DNA of 39,399 nt from an uncultured Candidatus Woesearchaeota archaeon (GTDB taxonomy: Archaea; Nanobdellota; Nanobdellia; Woesearchaeales; B29-G15): positions 1 to 39,399 of the forward strand of contig CAIWSB010000048.1 of the NCBI GenBank assembly GCA_903915225.1. Reading direction: 5' to 3'. The notes under the pieces were generated by a model, which saw nothing but the letters and a program-made list of their open reading frames with translations, was not told the origin of the DNA and searched no databases. Positions within the stretch are counted from its first letter, which is position 1; every line of letters starts with the position of its first letter. The position numbers were made by a program, and so were the translations under genes. Shown piece by piece: positions 27,009 through 36,196 of this stretch.

Positions 27009-29030
27009 ATGGAACCAGAAGACCAGATAGAGCACTTCCATCAATTCCTGAATGATAACTACTATGAGGAATTGATGGAGCAGATAAGGAAGGGCTTAAG
27101 ATTTCTGGTCATAGATTTTCCCGCGCTTCTCAAGTTTGATACTGAGCTTGCTGAAGAGCTCCTTGAAAAGCCAGATGACGTTCTCAAGGCAGGGGAGATG
27201 GCTGTCGCTAAGTTTAATTTGCCTGAGCAGCTAACAAAATTCTACATAAGGATAAAGGGACTGCCCGAGTCTCAGAAAATGCTTATTAGGGATGTCAGGA
27301 GCAGCGACCTCCACAAGTTCACAGTAATTGAGGGGTTAATACGTCAAAAATCAGATGTCCGGCCAAGGGTAACATCCGCGGTGTTTGAATGCCCCGCATG
27401 TGGCACGAGGATAACTGTGCTCCAGCTGGAAACCAGGTTCAAGGAGCCAAGCGCATGCTCATGCGGCAGGCGCGGCAGGTTCCGTGAGGTTGACAAGGAG
27501 CTTGTTGACGCGCAGGGGCTTGTGGTTGAGGAAACCCCGGAAATGCTAGAGGGTGGCGAGCAGCCGAAGCGCCTCAATGTTTTCCTCAAAGAGGACCTTG
27601 TGAGCCCTATCACAGAGAAGCGCACGAATCCCGGTTCCAAGGTGAGGATCACCGGATGGATCAAGGAAATCCCGAAGATTATGCGCACAGGCGCGAAATC
27701 CACCCGGTTTGACATCATGCTTGAGGGGAACTTTGTGGAGTCTATTGATGAATCCTTTTACGATATCCTCATCAGCAAGAAAGAGGAAAAGGAGATTATG
27801 GAGTTTTCAAGGCGTGAGAACCTCTACCAGGATTTTGTTGATGCCCTCGCCCCCTCAATCTATGGCTACGAGCTTGTCAAACAGGCCTTATTGTTCCAGC
27901 TGGTTGGTGGCGCTAGGAAAAAGATGGGTGACGGAATGGTAACCAGGGGGGATATTCACGTGCTCCTGGTTGGAGACCCGGGTGCAGGCAAGTCGCAGCT
28001 TTTGAAAAGAGTCTCGGTAATTGCACCCAAGGGGCGCTATGTGTCGGGTAAGGGTGTATCTGGCGCTGGTTTAACGGCCAGCGTTGTCAAGGATGAGTTT
28101 TTAGGAGGATGGAGCCTTGAGGCAGGCGCACTTGTGTTGGCAAACAACGGCTTGTGTTGCATCGATGAGATGGACAAGATGAGCAATGATGACAGGAGCG
28201 CAATGCATGAGGCGCTGGAGCAGCAGACAATCAGCATTTCAAAGGCCAACATCCAGGCAACACTTGTGGCGAAGACAACTGTGCTGGCTGCAGCCAACCC
28301 AAAATTCGGGAGATTTGACCCGTATGAAATGATTGCAAAGCAGATTGACCTGCCCCCTGCGCTTATCAACAGGTTTGACTTAATATTCCCAATACGTGAT
28401 ATGCCTGATGAGGTGAAAGACGAGAAAATGGCCAGCCATATACTCCACCTCCACCAGAAGCCCGCTGCTGACAAACCCTCTATTGACAATGTGTTTTTTA
28501 GGAAGTATCTGGCTTTTGCCAGGCAGCGTGTTTCACCCACAATCTCCACCGAAGCCCTCAATGAGATAAAAAAATATTACGTGAACATGAGGAAGAAAGG
28601 GATTAAGGAAGAGGGCGGGATAAAAAGCATCCCCATCTCTCCTAGGCAGCTTGAGGCCCTTGTCAGGCTTGCTGAGGCTTCGGCAAAATTACGCCTCTCA
28701 CTTGAGGTTACTAAAGAGGATGCCCAGCGCGCAATCAAGCTTGTGCAATATTGCCTAACCCAGGTGGGGATGGACCCCGAGACAGGCGAGATTGACATTG
28801 ACAGGATTTCCACTGGCGTTAGCGCGACGTTCAGGAACAGGATAATGACGGTTAAGGAGACAATTGCAGAGCTTGAGGAGAAGGTTGGAAAGCAAATTCC
28901 AATCGAGCAAGTAACTGCGGCTTGTGGGGATAGGGAGATAGACAAGGATGAGGTTGAGGAGATTATACAAAAGCTGGTACGCGCAGGCGACCTTTACGAA
29001 CCAAAACCCGGGTTTGTGAGCAGACTATGA
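27009..29030 (+). CDS. mcm: MCM replicative helicase
   Basis: GDPGAGKSQLLK Walker A, CIDEMDKM Walker B, zinc-binding CPACGTR...CSCGRRGRF, PALINRFDLIF arginine finger. Confidence 0.96.
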   Translation: MEPEDQIEHFHQFLNDNYYEELMEQIRKGLRFLVIDFPALLKFDTELAEELLEKPDDVLKAGEMAVAKFNLPEQLTKFYIRIKGLPESQKMLIRDVRSSDLHKFTVIEGLIRQKSDVRPRVTSAVFECPACGTRITVLQLETRFKEPSACSCGRRGRFREVDKELVDAQGLVVEETPEMLEGGEQPKRLNVFLKEDLVSPITEKRTNPGSKVRITGWIKEIPKIMRTGAKSTRFDIMLEGNFVESIDESFYDILISKKEEKEIMEFSRRENLYQDFVDALAPSIYGYELVKQALLFQLVGGARKKMGDGMVTRGDIHVLLVGDPGAGKSQLLKRVSVIAPKGRYVSGKGVSGAGLTASVVKDEFLGGWSLEAGALVLANNGLCCIDEMDKMSNDDRSAMHEALEQQTISISKANIQATLVAKTTVLAAANPKFGRFDPYEMIAKQIDLPPALINRFDLIFPIRDMPDEVKDEKMASHILHLHQKPAADKPSIDNVFFRKYLAFARQRVSPTISTEALNEIKKYYVNMRKKGIKEEGGIKSIPISPRQLEALVRLAEASAKLRLSLEVTKEDAQRAIKLVQYCLTQVGMDPETGEIDIDRISTGVSATFRNRIMTVKETIAELEEKVGKQIPIEQVTAACGDREIDKDEVEEIIQKLVRAGDLYEPKPGFVSRL

Positions 29031-29647
29031 ACAGGCAAACTGCATTTTTGGTTAAGGTGGGTGAGCTCCTTGAGGCTCATCCTACGGACCAACAGCCAGC
29101 TGCCTTCTTTTTACCCGCAAGAAAAATCTTGGTGGGCAGGGCAAACCTAATGGGGTTTATAATAAATAAAGAGAATACCGGCGCGGGGTATGATGAGTTT
29201 GTGCTTGATGACGGGAGCGGCAAGATAGCTGTGAGGAATTTCGATGCCTCACTCTCTATGGGAAACCTGACTATTGGGGATGTTGTCAATGTTGTCGGCC
29301 GGGTCAGGGATTACAACAATGTCCGCTATGTCATTCCAGAAGTGGTACGCAAGGTTGACAAGGCAATGCTGGATTTGAGGGAGCTGGAATTATCAAGGCA
29401 AAGGCTTCCAGAAGAGGCAGAGCCAAAGGCTGTGCCAAAGCCAGATGTGCAACCCAAGCCGCTGGATGAGGCCAGCCCGAAACAGTCTGTGTATGAGGTT
29501 ATCCGGGAGCTTGATACTGGCGCGGGGGTTGAAATCCAGGACGTTAAGCAGAGGTGCAATGTCAATGACATTGATAAGGTTATTAACAACCTAATAGAGG
29601 ATGGCGAGATATTCAAAGTGAGTTCTAGTAGGGTTAAGGTTCTTTAA
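29027..29647 (+). CDS. OB-fold single-stranded DNA-binding/RPA-like protein
   Basis: OB-fold core VLDDGSGKIAVRNFD...GDVVNVVGRVRDYNNVRYVIPEVVR plus a C-terminal winged-helix-like region; 4-nt overlap with mcm. Confidence 0.75.
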   Translation: MNRQTAFLVKVGELLEAHPTDQQPAAFFLPARKILVGRANLMGFIINKENTGAGYDEFVLDDGSGKIAVRNFDASLSMGNLTIGDVVNVVGRVRDYNNVRYVIPEVVRKVDKAMLDLRELELSRQRLPEEAEPKAVPKPDVQPKPLDEASPKQSVYEVIRELDTGAGVEIQDVKQRCNVNDIDKVINNLIEDGEIFKVSSSRVKVL

Positions 29648-29675
29648 CCCAAATTCTCTTTATTTGATACTATTT

Positions 29676-29823
29676 GCAGCAGCAATGGCGCAGGTCTGAC
29701 GGGGGATGTCCCGAGGTTTCCGATGGACACCAGAGATTCAGAGAATTTCTATGTCTCTGAGTGCCCCCGCGGGGTGCCAGACGAGGAGCGTTAGCTCCGA
29801 CTGCCGCCATTATTGTTGCTGCC
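29676..29823 (+). ncRNA. Copy 3 of recurrent intergenic structured element (with internal hairpin insertion)
   Basis: GCAGCAGCAATGGCGCAGGTCTGACGGGGGATGTCCC...CCCCCGCGGGGTGCCAGACGAGGAGCGTTAGCTCCGACTGCCGCCATTATTGTTGCTGCC; same terminal arms and core blocks as copies 1 and 2. Confidence 0.75.
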
Positions 29824-29919
29824 TTCGAAAGAACTATCTAACTTTCTGCACCCTTTCAATCCAAAAACCTTTTAAATGAGCCTTGGTTAAAGAGTCAAAA
29901 AACTAAAGGGTGGTGCTAC

Positions 29920-30474
29920 ATGACTCCATTACTATGGGTTATTCTTGTATTTGTGGTCCTGTTGGTGTTCTACATCATTAGCCTTTTCAACGGGCTGATA
30001 CGCCTCAGGAACGAAGTGGACAACTCAATGTCGCAGATTGATGTCCAGCTTAAGCGAAGGTTTGACCTTATCCCCAACCTGGTGGAGACGGTGAAGGGGT
30101 ATGCCAAGCACGAAAAGACTCTGTTTGAGAACATAACCAAGGCCAGGGCTGCTGTCATGTCTGCCAGCAACCTGAAGGACAAGGCGAGCGCATCAAACAA
30201 GCTCACTGCGACACTCAAATCATTATTTGCTGTTGCAGAGAACTACCCTGACCTGAAGGCCAACCAGAATTTCCTGCAGCTGCAGGAAGAGTTAACTGGA
30301 ACTGAAAACAAAATCTCCTATGCCAGGCAGCATTACAACGACATTGTGATGATGTTCAACAACAGGATACAAACATTCCCGAACAATGCAGTTTCAGGGA
30401 TGCTGGGTTTCAACAAGAGAGACATGTTTGAAGCCCCAGCTGGCGAGAAGGAGCCTGTCCGAGTCAAGTTTTAA
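29920..30474 (+). CDS. lemA: LemA family protein
   Basis: N-terminal [38 protein letters not shown]...[24 protein letters not shown]. Confidence 0.93.
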   Translation: MTPLLWVILVFVVLLVFYIISLFNGLIRLRNEVDNSMSQIDVQLKRRFDLIPNLVETVKGYAKHEKTLFENITKARAAVMSASNLKDKASASNKLTATLKSLFAVAENYPDLKANQNFLQLQEELTGTENKISYARQHYNDIVMMFNNRIQTFPNNAVSGMLGFNKRDMFEAPAGEKEPVRVKF

Positions 30475-30476
30475 TT

Positions 30477-31370
30477 ATGGCCCGGTCAATGTTCGAGGAG
30501 ATAAGGCATAATAAATCCAGGTCCTGGATTATTATGTCATTTTTCTTTTTGATTATCCTTGCACTTGGGGGAGTGTTCGGGATGGCATTCGGGGCTCCAA
30601 TTTTTGGGCTTGTCCTGGCCGGCTTTATCGGATTTATTTACGCCCTGGTGGGCTACTATTCGGGCGACAGCATGATTCTCTCCATGAGCGGGGCTAAGCC
30701 CGTAACTAAAACGCAGTTCCCGTTTTTGGTTAATACAGTTGAGGGGCTGGCTGTTGCCGCAGGGCTAAAGAATGTGCCCCAGGTTTATGTGATAAATGAC
30801 TCGGCGCTCAATGCATTTGCCACTGGCCGCGACCCGGAGCATAGCAGCATTACTGTAACAACTGGGCTTCTGGAGAAGATGAACCGCCAGGAGCTGGAGG
30901 GGGTTGTTGCACACGAGATGTCGCATATCCAGAATTACGACATCAGGATGATGATGCTGGCTGCTGTGCTTGCAGGGGTTATAGTGCTTATAAGCGACTT
31001 TATGTTTAGGTCATTTATTTGGGGGAGGCGCGATGATAATGAGCGTGGCTCGGGTGGCTTTATTGTTCTCGCAATCCTGCTTGCAATCCTGGCCCCAATA
31101 TTTGCCCAGCTGATAAAACTCGCAGTGAGCCGTGGACGCGAGTACCTGGCTGATGCAAATGGCGCTGCGCTCACAAGGTATCCTCCGGGGCTTGCTGGTG
31201 CTTTGGAGAAGATAAAGAACGACCCGGACCCGCTGGTGGACAACGCCAACCGGGCAACAGCACACCTCTTCATATCCAATCCATTCAGGAAGACAACTAC
31301 TAATTTTGCATCCTTGTTCTCAACCCACCCGCCTATTGAGGAGCGCATAAAGCGCCTGCGGGCGATGTGA
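30477..31370 (+). CDS. htpX: HtpX-type M48 zinc metalloprotease
   Basis: VVAHEMSHIQNYD HEXXH motif, SRGREYLADANGA, FSTHPPIEERIKRL; adjacent to lemA. Confidence 0.94.
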   Translation: MARSMFEEIRHNKSRSWIIMSFFFLIILALGGVFGMAFGAPIFGLVLAGFIGFIYALVGYYSGDSMILSMSGAKPVTKTQFPFLVNTVEGLAVAAGLKNVPQVYVINDSALNAFATGRDPEHSSITVTTGLLEKMNRQELEGVVAHEMSHIQNYDIRMMMLAAVLAGVIVLISDFMFRSFIWGRRDDNERGSGGFIVLAILLAILAPIFAQLIKLAVSRGREYLADANGAALTRYPPGLAGALEKIKNDPDPLVDNANRATAHLFISNPFRKTTTNFASLFSTHPPIEERIKRLRAM

Positions 31371-31371
31371 G

Positions 31372-31968
31372 ATGTTTCTTAGAAACAAGCTATCCCTGGC
31401 TGTGCAGGACAAGATGGCATTCCTGATTGAGCCTGTCCGCCCGAGTTCAATTAAGAGCCATGATAGGTTCATCCTGGAGCGGAAGATTTTTCCTTACATT
31501 TTGTCCAACTGCAAAAAAGTCCTGTTTGTGGGCTGCGCGAAATACACAAAGAGCTACAACCAGGTTTTCAGTAATATTGAGTATTGGACATTGGATTTTC
31601 TGGAGGCTAAAGCCCGTTACGGCTCAAAGAACCACGTGCAGGGGAGCCTGACAGAACTTTCTAAATATTTCAAGAAGGATTACTTCGATGCCATAATCCT
31701 AAACAGTGTCTTTGGGTGGGGCGTTGATACTGCCCCGGAGATTAGGCTGGCCCTGGTCGAATGCAATCAGGTGCTGCGCTCGGGAGGCATACTAATTATC
31801 GGCTGGAATGACCTTGGCACAAGAAGCTCAAAGGAATTCCGGGAGATGATTAACAGCAACAGGCTCTTTGAACTGTTTGACCTGCCCACACTAAACACCT
31901 ATGAGTACCGCACCGAGAGCCACAGGCATGTCTTCAACTTTCTCAGGAAACCCTGCAATACAGCGTAG
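31372..31968 (+). CDS. Class I SAM-dependent methyltransferase-like protein
   Basis: KVLFVGCAKYTKSYNQ..., YFDAIILNSVFGWG, LVECNQVLRSGGILIIGWND. Confidence 0.65.
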   Translation: MFLRNKLSLAVQDKMAFLIEPVRPSSIKSHDRFILERKIFPYILSNCKKVLFVGCAKYTKSYNQVFSNIEYWTLDFLEAKARYGSKNHVQGSLTELSKYFKKDYFDAIILNSVFGWGVDTAPEIRLALVECNQVLRSGGILIIGWNDLGTRSSKEFREMINSNRLFELFDLPTLNTYEYRTESHRHVFNFLRKPCNTA

Positions 31969-32000
31969 GGTTTTTAAAGTCCCCCCTATTCCCAAGCCAT

Positions 32001-32399
32001 ATGGATTACGAAGCAATGCTCAAAGAGGCCCGAAAGCACTTCCCGGACTCCGCGCTCAATGTGGCCCGCTTTGAAATACCTAAGGTTAAGGGGCATATAC
32101 AGGGCAACCGCACAATCATCAGTAACTTCAGGCAGATTGCAGACACCCTGCGCAGAAAGCCGGAGCATCTTCTCAAATATATCCTAAAAGAGCTTGCAAC
32201 ACCTGGCGAGATAAAGCCCAAGGGGCTCATACTCGGGACAAAGGTGGCTGCATCATTGGTAAACTCGAAAATAAGGGATTATGCAGCAAAATTCGTGCTG
32301 TGCCCCGAATGCGGCAAGCCGGATACCAACCTTCTTGAAGATGACAAGAATGTCATGCTGAAATGCTCAGCCTGCGGGGCTGAGACCCGGATAAAGTGA
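32001..32399 (+). CDS. Translation initiation factor aIF2 beta subunit
   Basis: FEIPKVKGHIQGNRTIISNF, KFVLCPECGKPDTNL...LKCSACGAE zinc ribbon. Confidence 0.92.
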   Translation: MDYEAMLKEARKHFPDSALNVARFEIPKVKGHIQGNRTIISNFRQIADTLRRKPEHLLKYILKELATPGEIKPKGLILGTKVAASLVNSKIRDYAAKFVLCPECGKPDTNLLEDDKNVMLKCSACGAETRIK

Positions 32400-32400
32400 A

Positions 32401-32699
32401 ATGCTAATTGCGAAAAGACACGTAGCACGGGAAAAACATTGCTGGCTGTGTGCGATTCTGAGCTTCTTGGGAAATGCATCTCAGATGGCAAGCTGCAGCT
32501 TGATTTGACTTCTCCATTCTACGCCGGAAAAGAGCTTACTGAGAAGGAGTTTGAGGAGACACTGGGGCAGTATGACAACCTGAACATTGTTGGGGAACGC
32601 GCAGTAGCAATAGGTAAGAAATGCGGGCTTGTTGATAAGATAATAACTGTGAAAGGCGTTCCGCACGCACAGGTCTGCAACCTAAACCCAGTCCCGTAA
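32401..32699 (+). CDS. DUF424 family protein, apparently frameshifted
   Basis: Track ORF 32439-32699 (TTG start): LLAVCDSELLGK...NIVGERAVAIGKKCGLVDKI...KGVPHAQVCN. The natural N-terminus MLIAKRHVAREK is in another frame from ATG 32401; one extra A in gggaaaaaca would join them. Confidence 0.7.
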
Positions 32700-35600
32700 T
32701 CCTATCTGCTTTTCCTTCTCCCTGCCGAAGTACTCCTCTATCCTGTTCTTGGTTAGCTCCAGAGATTGCTTGAGATAGGTTGAGACATCAAAGCGCTCAG
32801 CCAATTGTATTGCTGGGTCAAGGTATTTTGTGATTGAGCCCTTGGATATTGTAAAGAGTATATTCCCGCCGCATTCATCACACTTTCCAATTAGTGGCGG
32901 CCTCCTGAATTTCTTGTTGCAGTCAACGCACCTGAACTGCTGCATTGAGAATTTCCTCAGGTTTCCCTTTATATCCCTTATGAAGTGCTTCTCAATCACC
33001 AGGCGGGCAACATCTGTTGAGTCCACCGCCCGGATTATTTTCGCAAGCCCCATCTGTGCCACCAGCTTGTCATCCATTGTGGGCAATGTCTTGTATGTTG
33101 AGCACAGGATTCCATCATTCAGGTTCTCTGTGTCCATTGAAAACAGGAAATCATTGCAATTGTTATCCAATTTAATGCGTGCACTAACCTGCTCAACCTT
33201 TACTGAATATGGCAACTGATATTTCATGGCAGCCTCATAGAGCTCCAGAGGGTAGTTTGGGGCAATGTCAAGGTCCAGAACCATGTCATCAATTTCCGTC
33301 GGCCGTAAACGCGAGACCAGGACTAATGGCGCGTCCTGGGTTGACCCGCGGTGGGCTGGCAGATAAGCCCTTGAAAAATTAATCAGGGTGTCCAGCAGCA
33401 GCATTGCACAGGCCTCATCACCATCACAGTCACGCCTAGTGGCAGCATGCAACATGGGGTGTGCAAACAAGGCCTGGGTATTGCTAAACCCAATTATCCT
33501 GCCAACAATCCCCGCAGATGTGTGCGGCGCAAGCATCAGCACAAGATGGCCTATGAGGTCGTCTGCTGTTTTAATATTATAGTAAGGCTTGAGTTTATAG
33601 AAGGTTTTCAGCAAGTCGTCAATAAACTGTGCAGTCCGCAGGAAAATCTTGTCTGCGCCTTCCTCTGAAGAGCCTATGCACCTTGGCAGGATAATGTCTT
33701 GCGGGCGCAGCTCCACAACCTGGGTTTCATTCACCAATGGGTTTCCATATGTGTCAACGGTGTAGCCGCAGCGTTTCAGTGTTTCAATGCTCGTGCCAAT
33801 TTCAACTGGCCGGAAATGGGTGATGGGCAGCTGCGTCATGTCGAAACGTATTGTTCCATCCTTGTTCACAGTCAGGTTATGTTTTGCCCTGAGAATTCCC
33901 TTTGCCAGGTGCTCTGGAACATGGTCCTTGTTTGACGTTCCGCGTACACCTTTGATGAGGTCCGGGTAAGCACTCATACCAAGCTGCCTCAGTACTGCCT
34001 TAAAATATCCTCTGAGGTCGAATTTGATTTCACGGTATGGTATGCATTGGTCTGGATGCTGCTCACATTTCACAACCGCCTTTTGGCATTTCTTGCAGTA
34101 CACTAGCTTTATAGTCTCAGAACCGCAATCCTCGCAGATTGAATTTATTGTTTCCTTTTTGCATTTCTTGCAGTAGTATATGGGGAACTCCCCATTTACA
34201 TAACCGGTCTCCAGGGCGGCCTGGAAGCTCCTCATCCTGCCACCCTCATCGCCAACAGGGAAAAGCACATGTGGGGAGCCCTTGAGTTTTCTCAGCTTGC
34301 CTTTCTCGGGCCTGCCCATTCTGGCCCCTATGTAGAACCCGCCTTTGTCCCTGAGGCAAATTCCGGAAATTTTATTCACAGCCTCCAAGGTGCTGCCAGC
34401 ATCCAATGGGACATATGCCTGGGGAATCAGCTTTAACCCCAATAAGCATTTTGTTTGCTCGCGTGCTATAACCACAAACTCATTGCTGGCCACCAAGTGC
34501 GGAATCCCGATGAGCTCAAGGCCCCTTTTCTCAGGCTCCCTGAGCGGCAGGACAAACTTCTCCGGCCCATTCTCGCCGGCAATCAAACGCCCTTCCTTGA
34601 ACCACTCCAATATCTGCTTGAATGAGTCAATGCTTAATTCATCCCAATAATATGTAAATGCGGGATGTAATGGGATGTTAAGGTGAGTGGATAGGGCAAA
34701 GCATACCTCAATAGGGGCGGATCTCGGCTGCTTTATGGCTGCCCTAACCTGCTCTGGCTCCAGGCCAGTAAACTCAGCCACCTTTTCCTCGTCGAGTGTT
34801 CCAAACATGCCCACAATCGCCTTCTCAAGCTCATGCACCCACCATTCCTCACAATAGCCTGCGGGGATTAAGGGGTGACCGCGGTTGAAAAAATCTCCAT
34901 ATGAGATTAAAATATCACCCAGGTGTATTATCTCAGCAATGTCCTTCCGGTGACGCTTGGCTACCTCAACTGTGGTGAGCTGAAGCACAGAACCATCAAT
35001 CAGCTTCACAATAGGGCCCTCAACGTTTGTGCATGGTGTTACAGTTGCACCCTTGCCCGGCCGTTCCATCTTCAGCTGGGTGCCTATGCCAATCATGCCG
35101 TTTAGCGCAATCATCGTTGCTGGATTTATTGAGACCGCAGAATACCCAGAGAGCCTGCAGCGCCCGTACCGCAGCCTGAAGCCTCCTTTCTGCATTGGAT
35201 GTGAAAGCACGGGCCGGCCTGCAACAATATCTTTAATGTATGTAAAGTCTGGTGTGATTTTTGGTCCGCCACCCTCCCCAGCCTCCTTTTTTGAGCCCAT
35301 GGCCTTGGCTGCCTTCTGGATTTTCAGGAATTCCTCCAGGAAAACCCAGTGCTCCATGTCAAAATCCTTTGCCCACTTGGAAATATTCTTCCACAGCTTG
35401 GTGGCTTTCTGCGAGAGGCATTCGGCCATCACCAGCGCAAACCCGCCCCGGATGCAGTTGCTGGCTATCCTGGGCTGGTCGCGGAAATTCGAGACCAGTA
35501 TGTTTGAGGAGTCTGGACCGTCAATCTGGACAGGGAGCCTTTCCGCCATGAAAGCAATCTCGGCCTCGCTGGGAAAGTATTGGAGGTTTGCAACACGCTC

Positions 35601-36194
35601 GTGATAGTCCACAACTTCAGTGACTGCCCGCTTGATTTCCTCTGGTGTGGCATCGTAAGTGGCAAACCCAAATTTTTTTCTGAGGTAATCGCCGATAAGA
35701 ACTGAAACAGACGCGCCGGTGCCGCCTGCTGAACGTATCGGGCCGGCGTAATTTAGTGAGATATACTCCTTGCCATCTTTTCTCTTCTTAATGTCCAAGT
35801 CTATGAATCCTTCTAGTGGCGATGAGACTGTGCCCAGAGTATGGTATGCAAACCCCACCCGGAGCCCGATCTCCATGGCCTCCTTTAATGAGTTGAACTT
35901 GCAGAATTTCTCTCTGGCAATCTCCTCGGCAATAACTAAAGAGATTCTCCAGTCCAGGGAGCCATACTTCTTTTCAAGCTCAGTAATTCTCTCTGGGATT
36001 CCCTTTCCCATAATATTGGGGGCGGCAGCTGAGATCAGACCCTCCACACGCTCTGCCATGTTCCTGGCACAGGGTATGTCCACCTCGCGTTTCGGATCAA
36101 AACCACGCTGCCGTGCGCTGTTTGCCCTCTCGTATATGGCCTTAAGCTCTTTTTCAATATCCTCAAAATAGGGCTCAAGACTCTCTTTTGCCAT
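32682..36194 (-). CDS. polC: Archaeal DNA polymerase II (PolD) large subunit DP2
   Basis: 1170 aa; SAGGTGASVSVLIGDYLRKKFG, PMQKGGFRLRYGRCR, ATRRDCDGDEACAMLLLD catalytic region, multiple zinc motifs. Confidence 0.96.
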   Translation of the reverse strand: MAKESLEPYFEDIEKELKAIYERANSARQRGFDPKREVDIPCARNMAERVEGLISAAAPNIMGKGIPERITELEKKYGSLDWRISLVIAEEIAREKFCKFNSLKEAMEIGLRVGFAYHTLGTVSSPLEGFIDLDIKKRKDGKEYISLNYAGPIRSAGGTGASVSVLIGDYLRKKFGFATYDATPEEIKRAVTEVVDYHERVANLQYFPSEAEIAFMAERLPVQIDGPDSSNILVSNFRDQPRIASNCIRGGFALVMAECLSQKATKLWKNISKWAKDFDMEHWVFLEEFLKIQKAAKAMGSKKEAGEGGGPKITPDFTYIKDIVAGRPVLSHPMQKGGFRLRYGRCRLSGYSAVSINPATMIALNGMIGIGTQLKMERPGKGATVTPCTNVEGPIVKLIDGSVLQLTTVEVAKRHRKDIAEIIHLGDILISYGDFFNRGHPLIPAGYCEEWWVHELEKAIVGMFGTLDEEKVAEFTGLEPEQVRAAIKQPRSAPIEVCFALSTHLNIPLHPAFTYYWDELSIDSFKQILEWFKEGRLIAGENGPEKFVLPLREPEKRGLELIGIPHLVASNEFVVIAREQTKCLLGLKLIPQAYVPLDAGSTLEAVNKISGICLRDKGGFYIGARMGRPEKGKLRKLKGSPHVLFPVGDEGGRMRSFQAALETGYVNGEFPIYYCKKCKKETINSICEDCGSETIKLVYCKKCQKAVVKCEQHPDQCIPYREIKFDLRGYFKAVLRQLGMSAYPDLIKGVRGTSNKDHVPEHLAKGILRAKHNLTVNKDGTIRFDMTQLPITHFRPVEIGTSIETLKRCGYTVDTYGNPLVNETQVVELRPQDIILPRCIGSSEEGADKIFLRTAQFIDDLLKTFYKLKPYYNIKTADDLIGHLVLMLAPHTSAGIVGRIIGFSNTQALFAHPMLHAATRRDCDGDEACAMLLLDTLINFSRAYLPAHRGSTQDAPLVLVSRLRPTEIDDMVLDLDIAPNYPLELYEAAMKYQLPYSVKVEQVSARIKLDNNCNDFLFSMDTENLNDGILCSTYKTLPTMDDKLVAQMGLAKIIRAVDSTDVARLVIEKHFIRDIKGNLRKFSMQQFRCVDCNKKFRRPPLIGKCDECGGNILFTISKGSITKYLDPAIQLAERFDVSTYLKQSLELTKNRIEEYFGREKEKQIGLRDWV

Positions 36195-36196
36195 GG

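Noticed and set aside
35029-35604. 191-aa antisense ORF inside the DP2 gene
   Set aside because: Shadow ORF opposite a conserved polymerase subunit.
32682-36194. Possible intein in DP2
   Set aside because: Length (1170 aa) and continuous polymerase motifs fit an intein-free DP2; no splicing or homing-endonuclease motifs seen.
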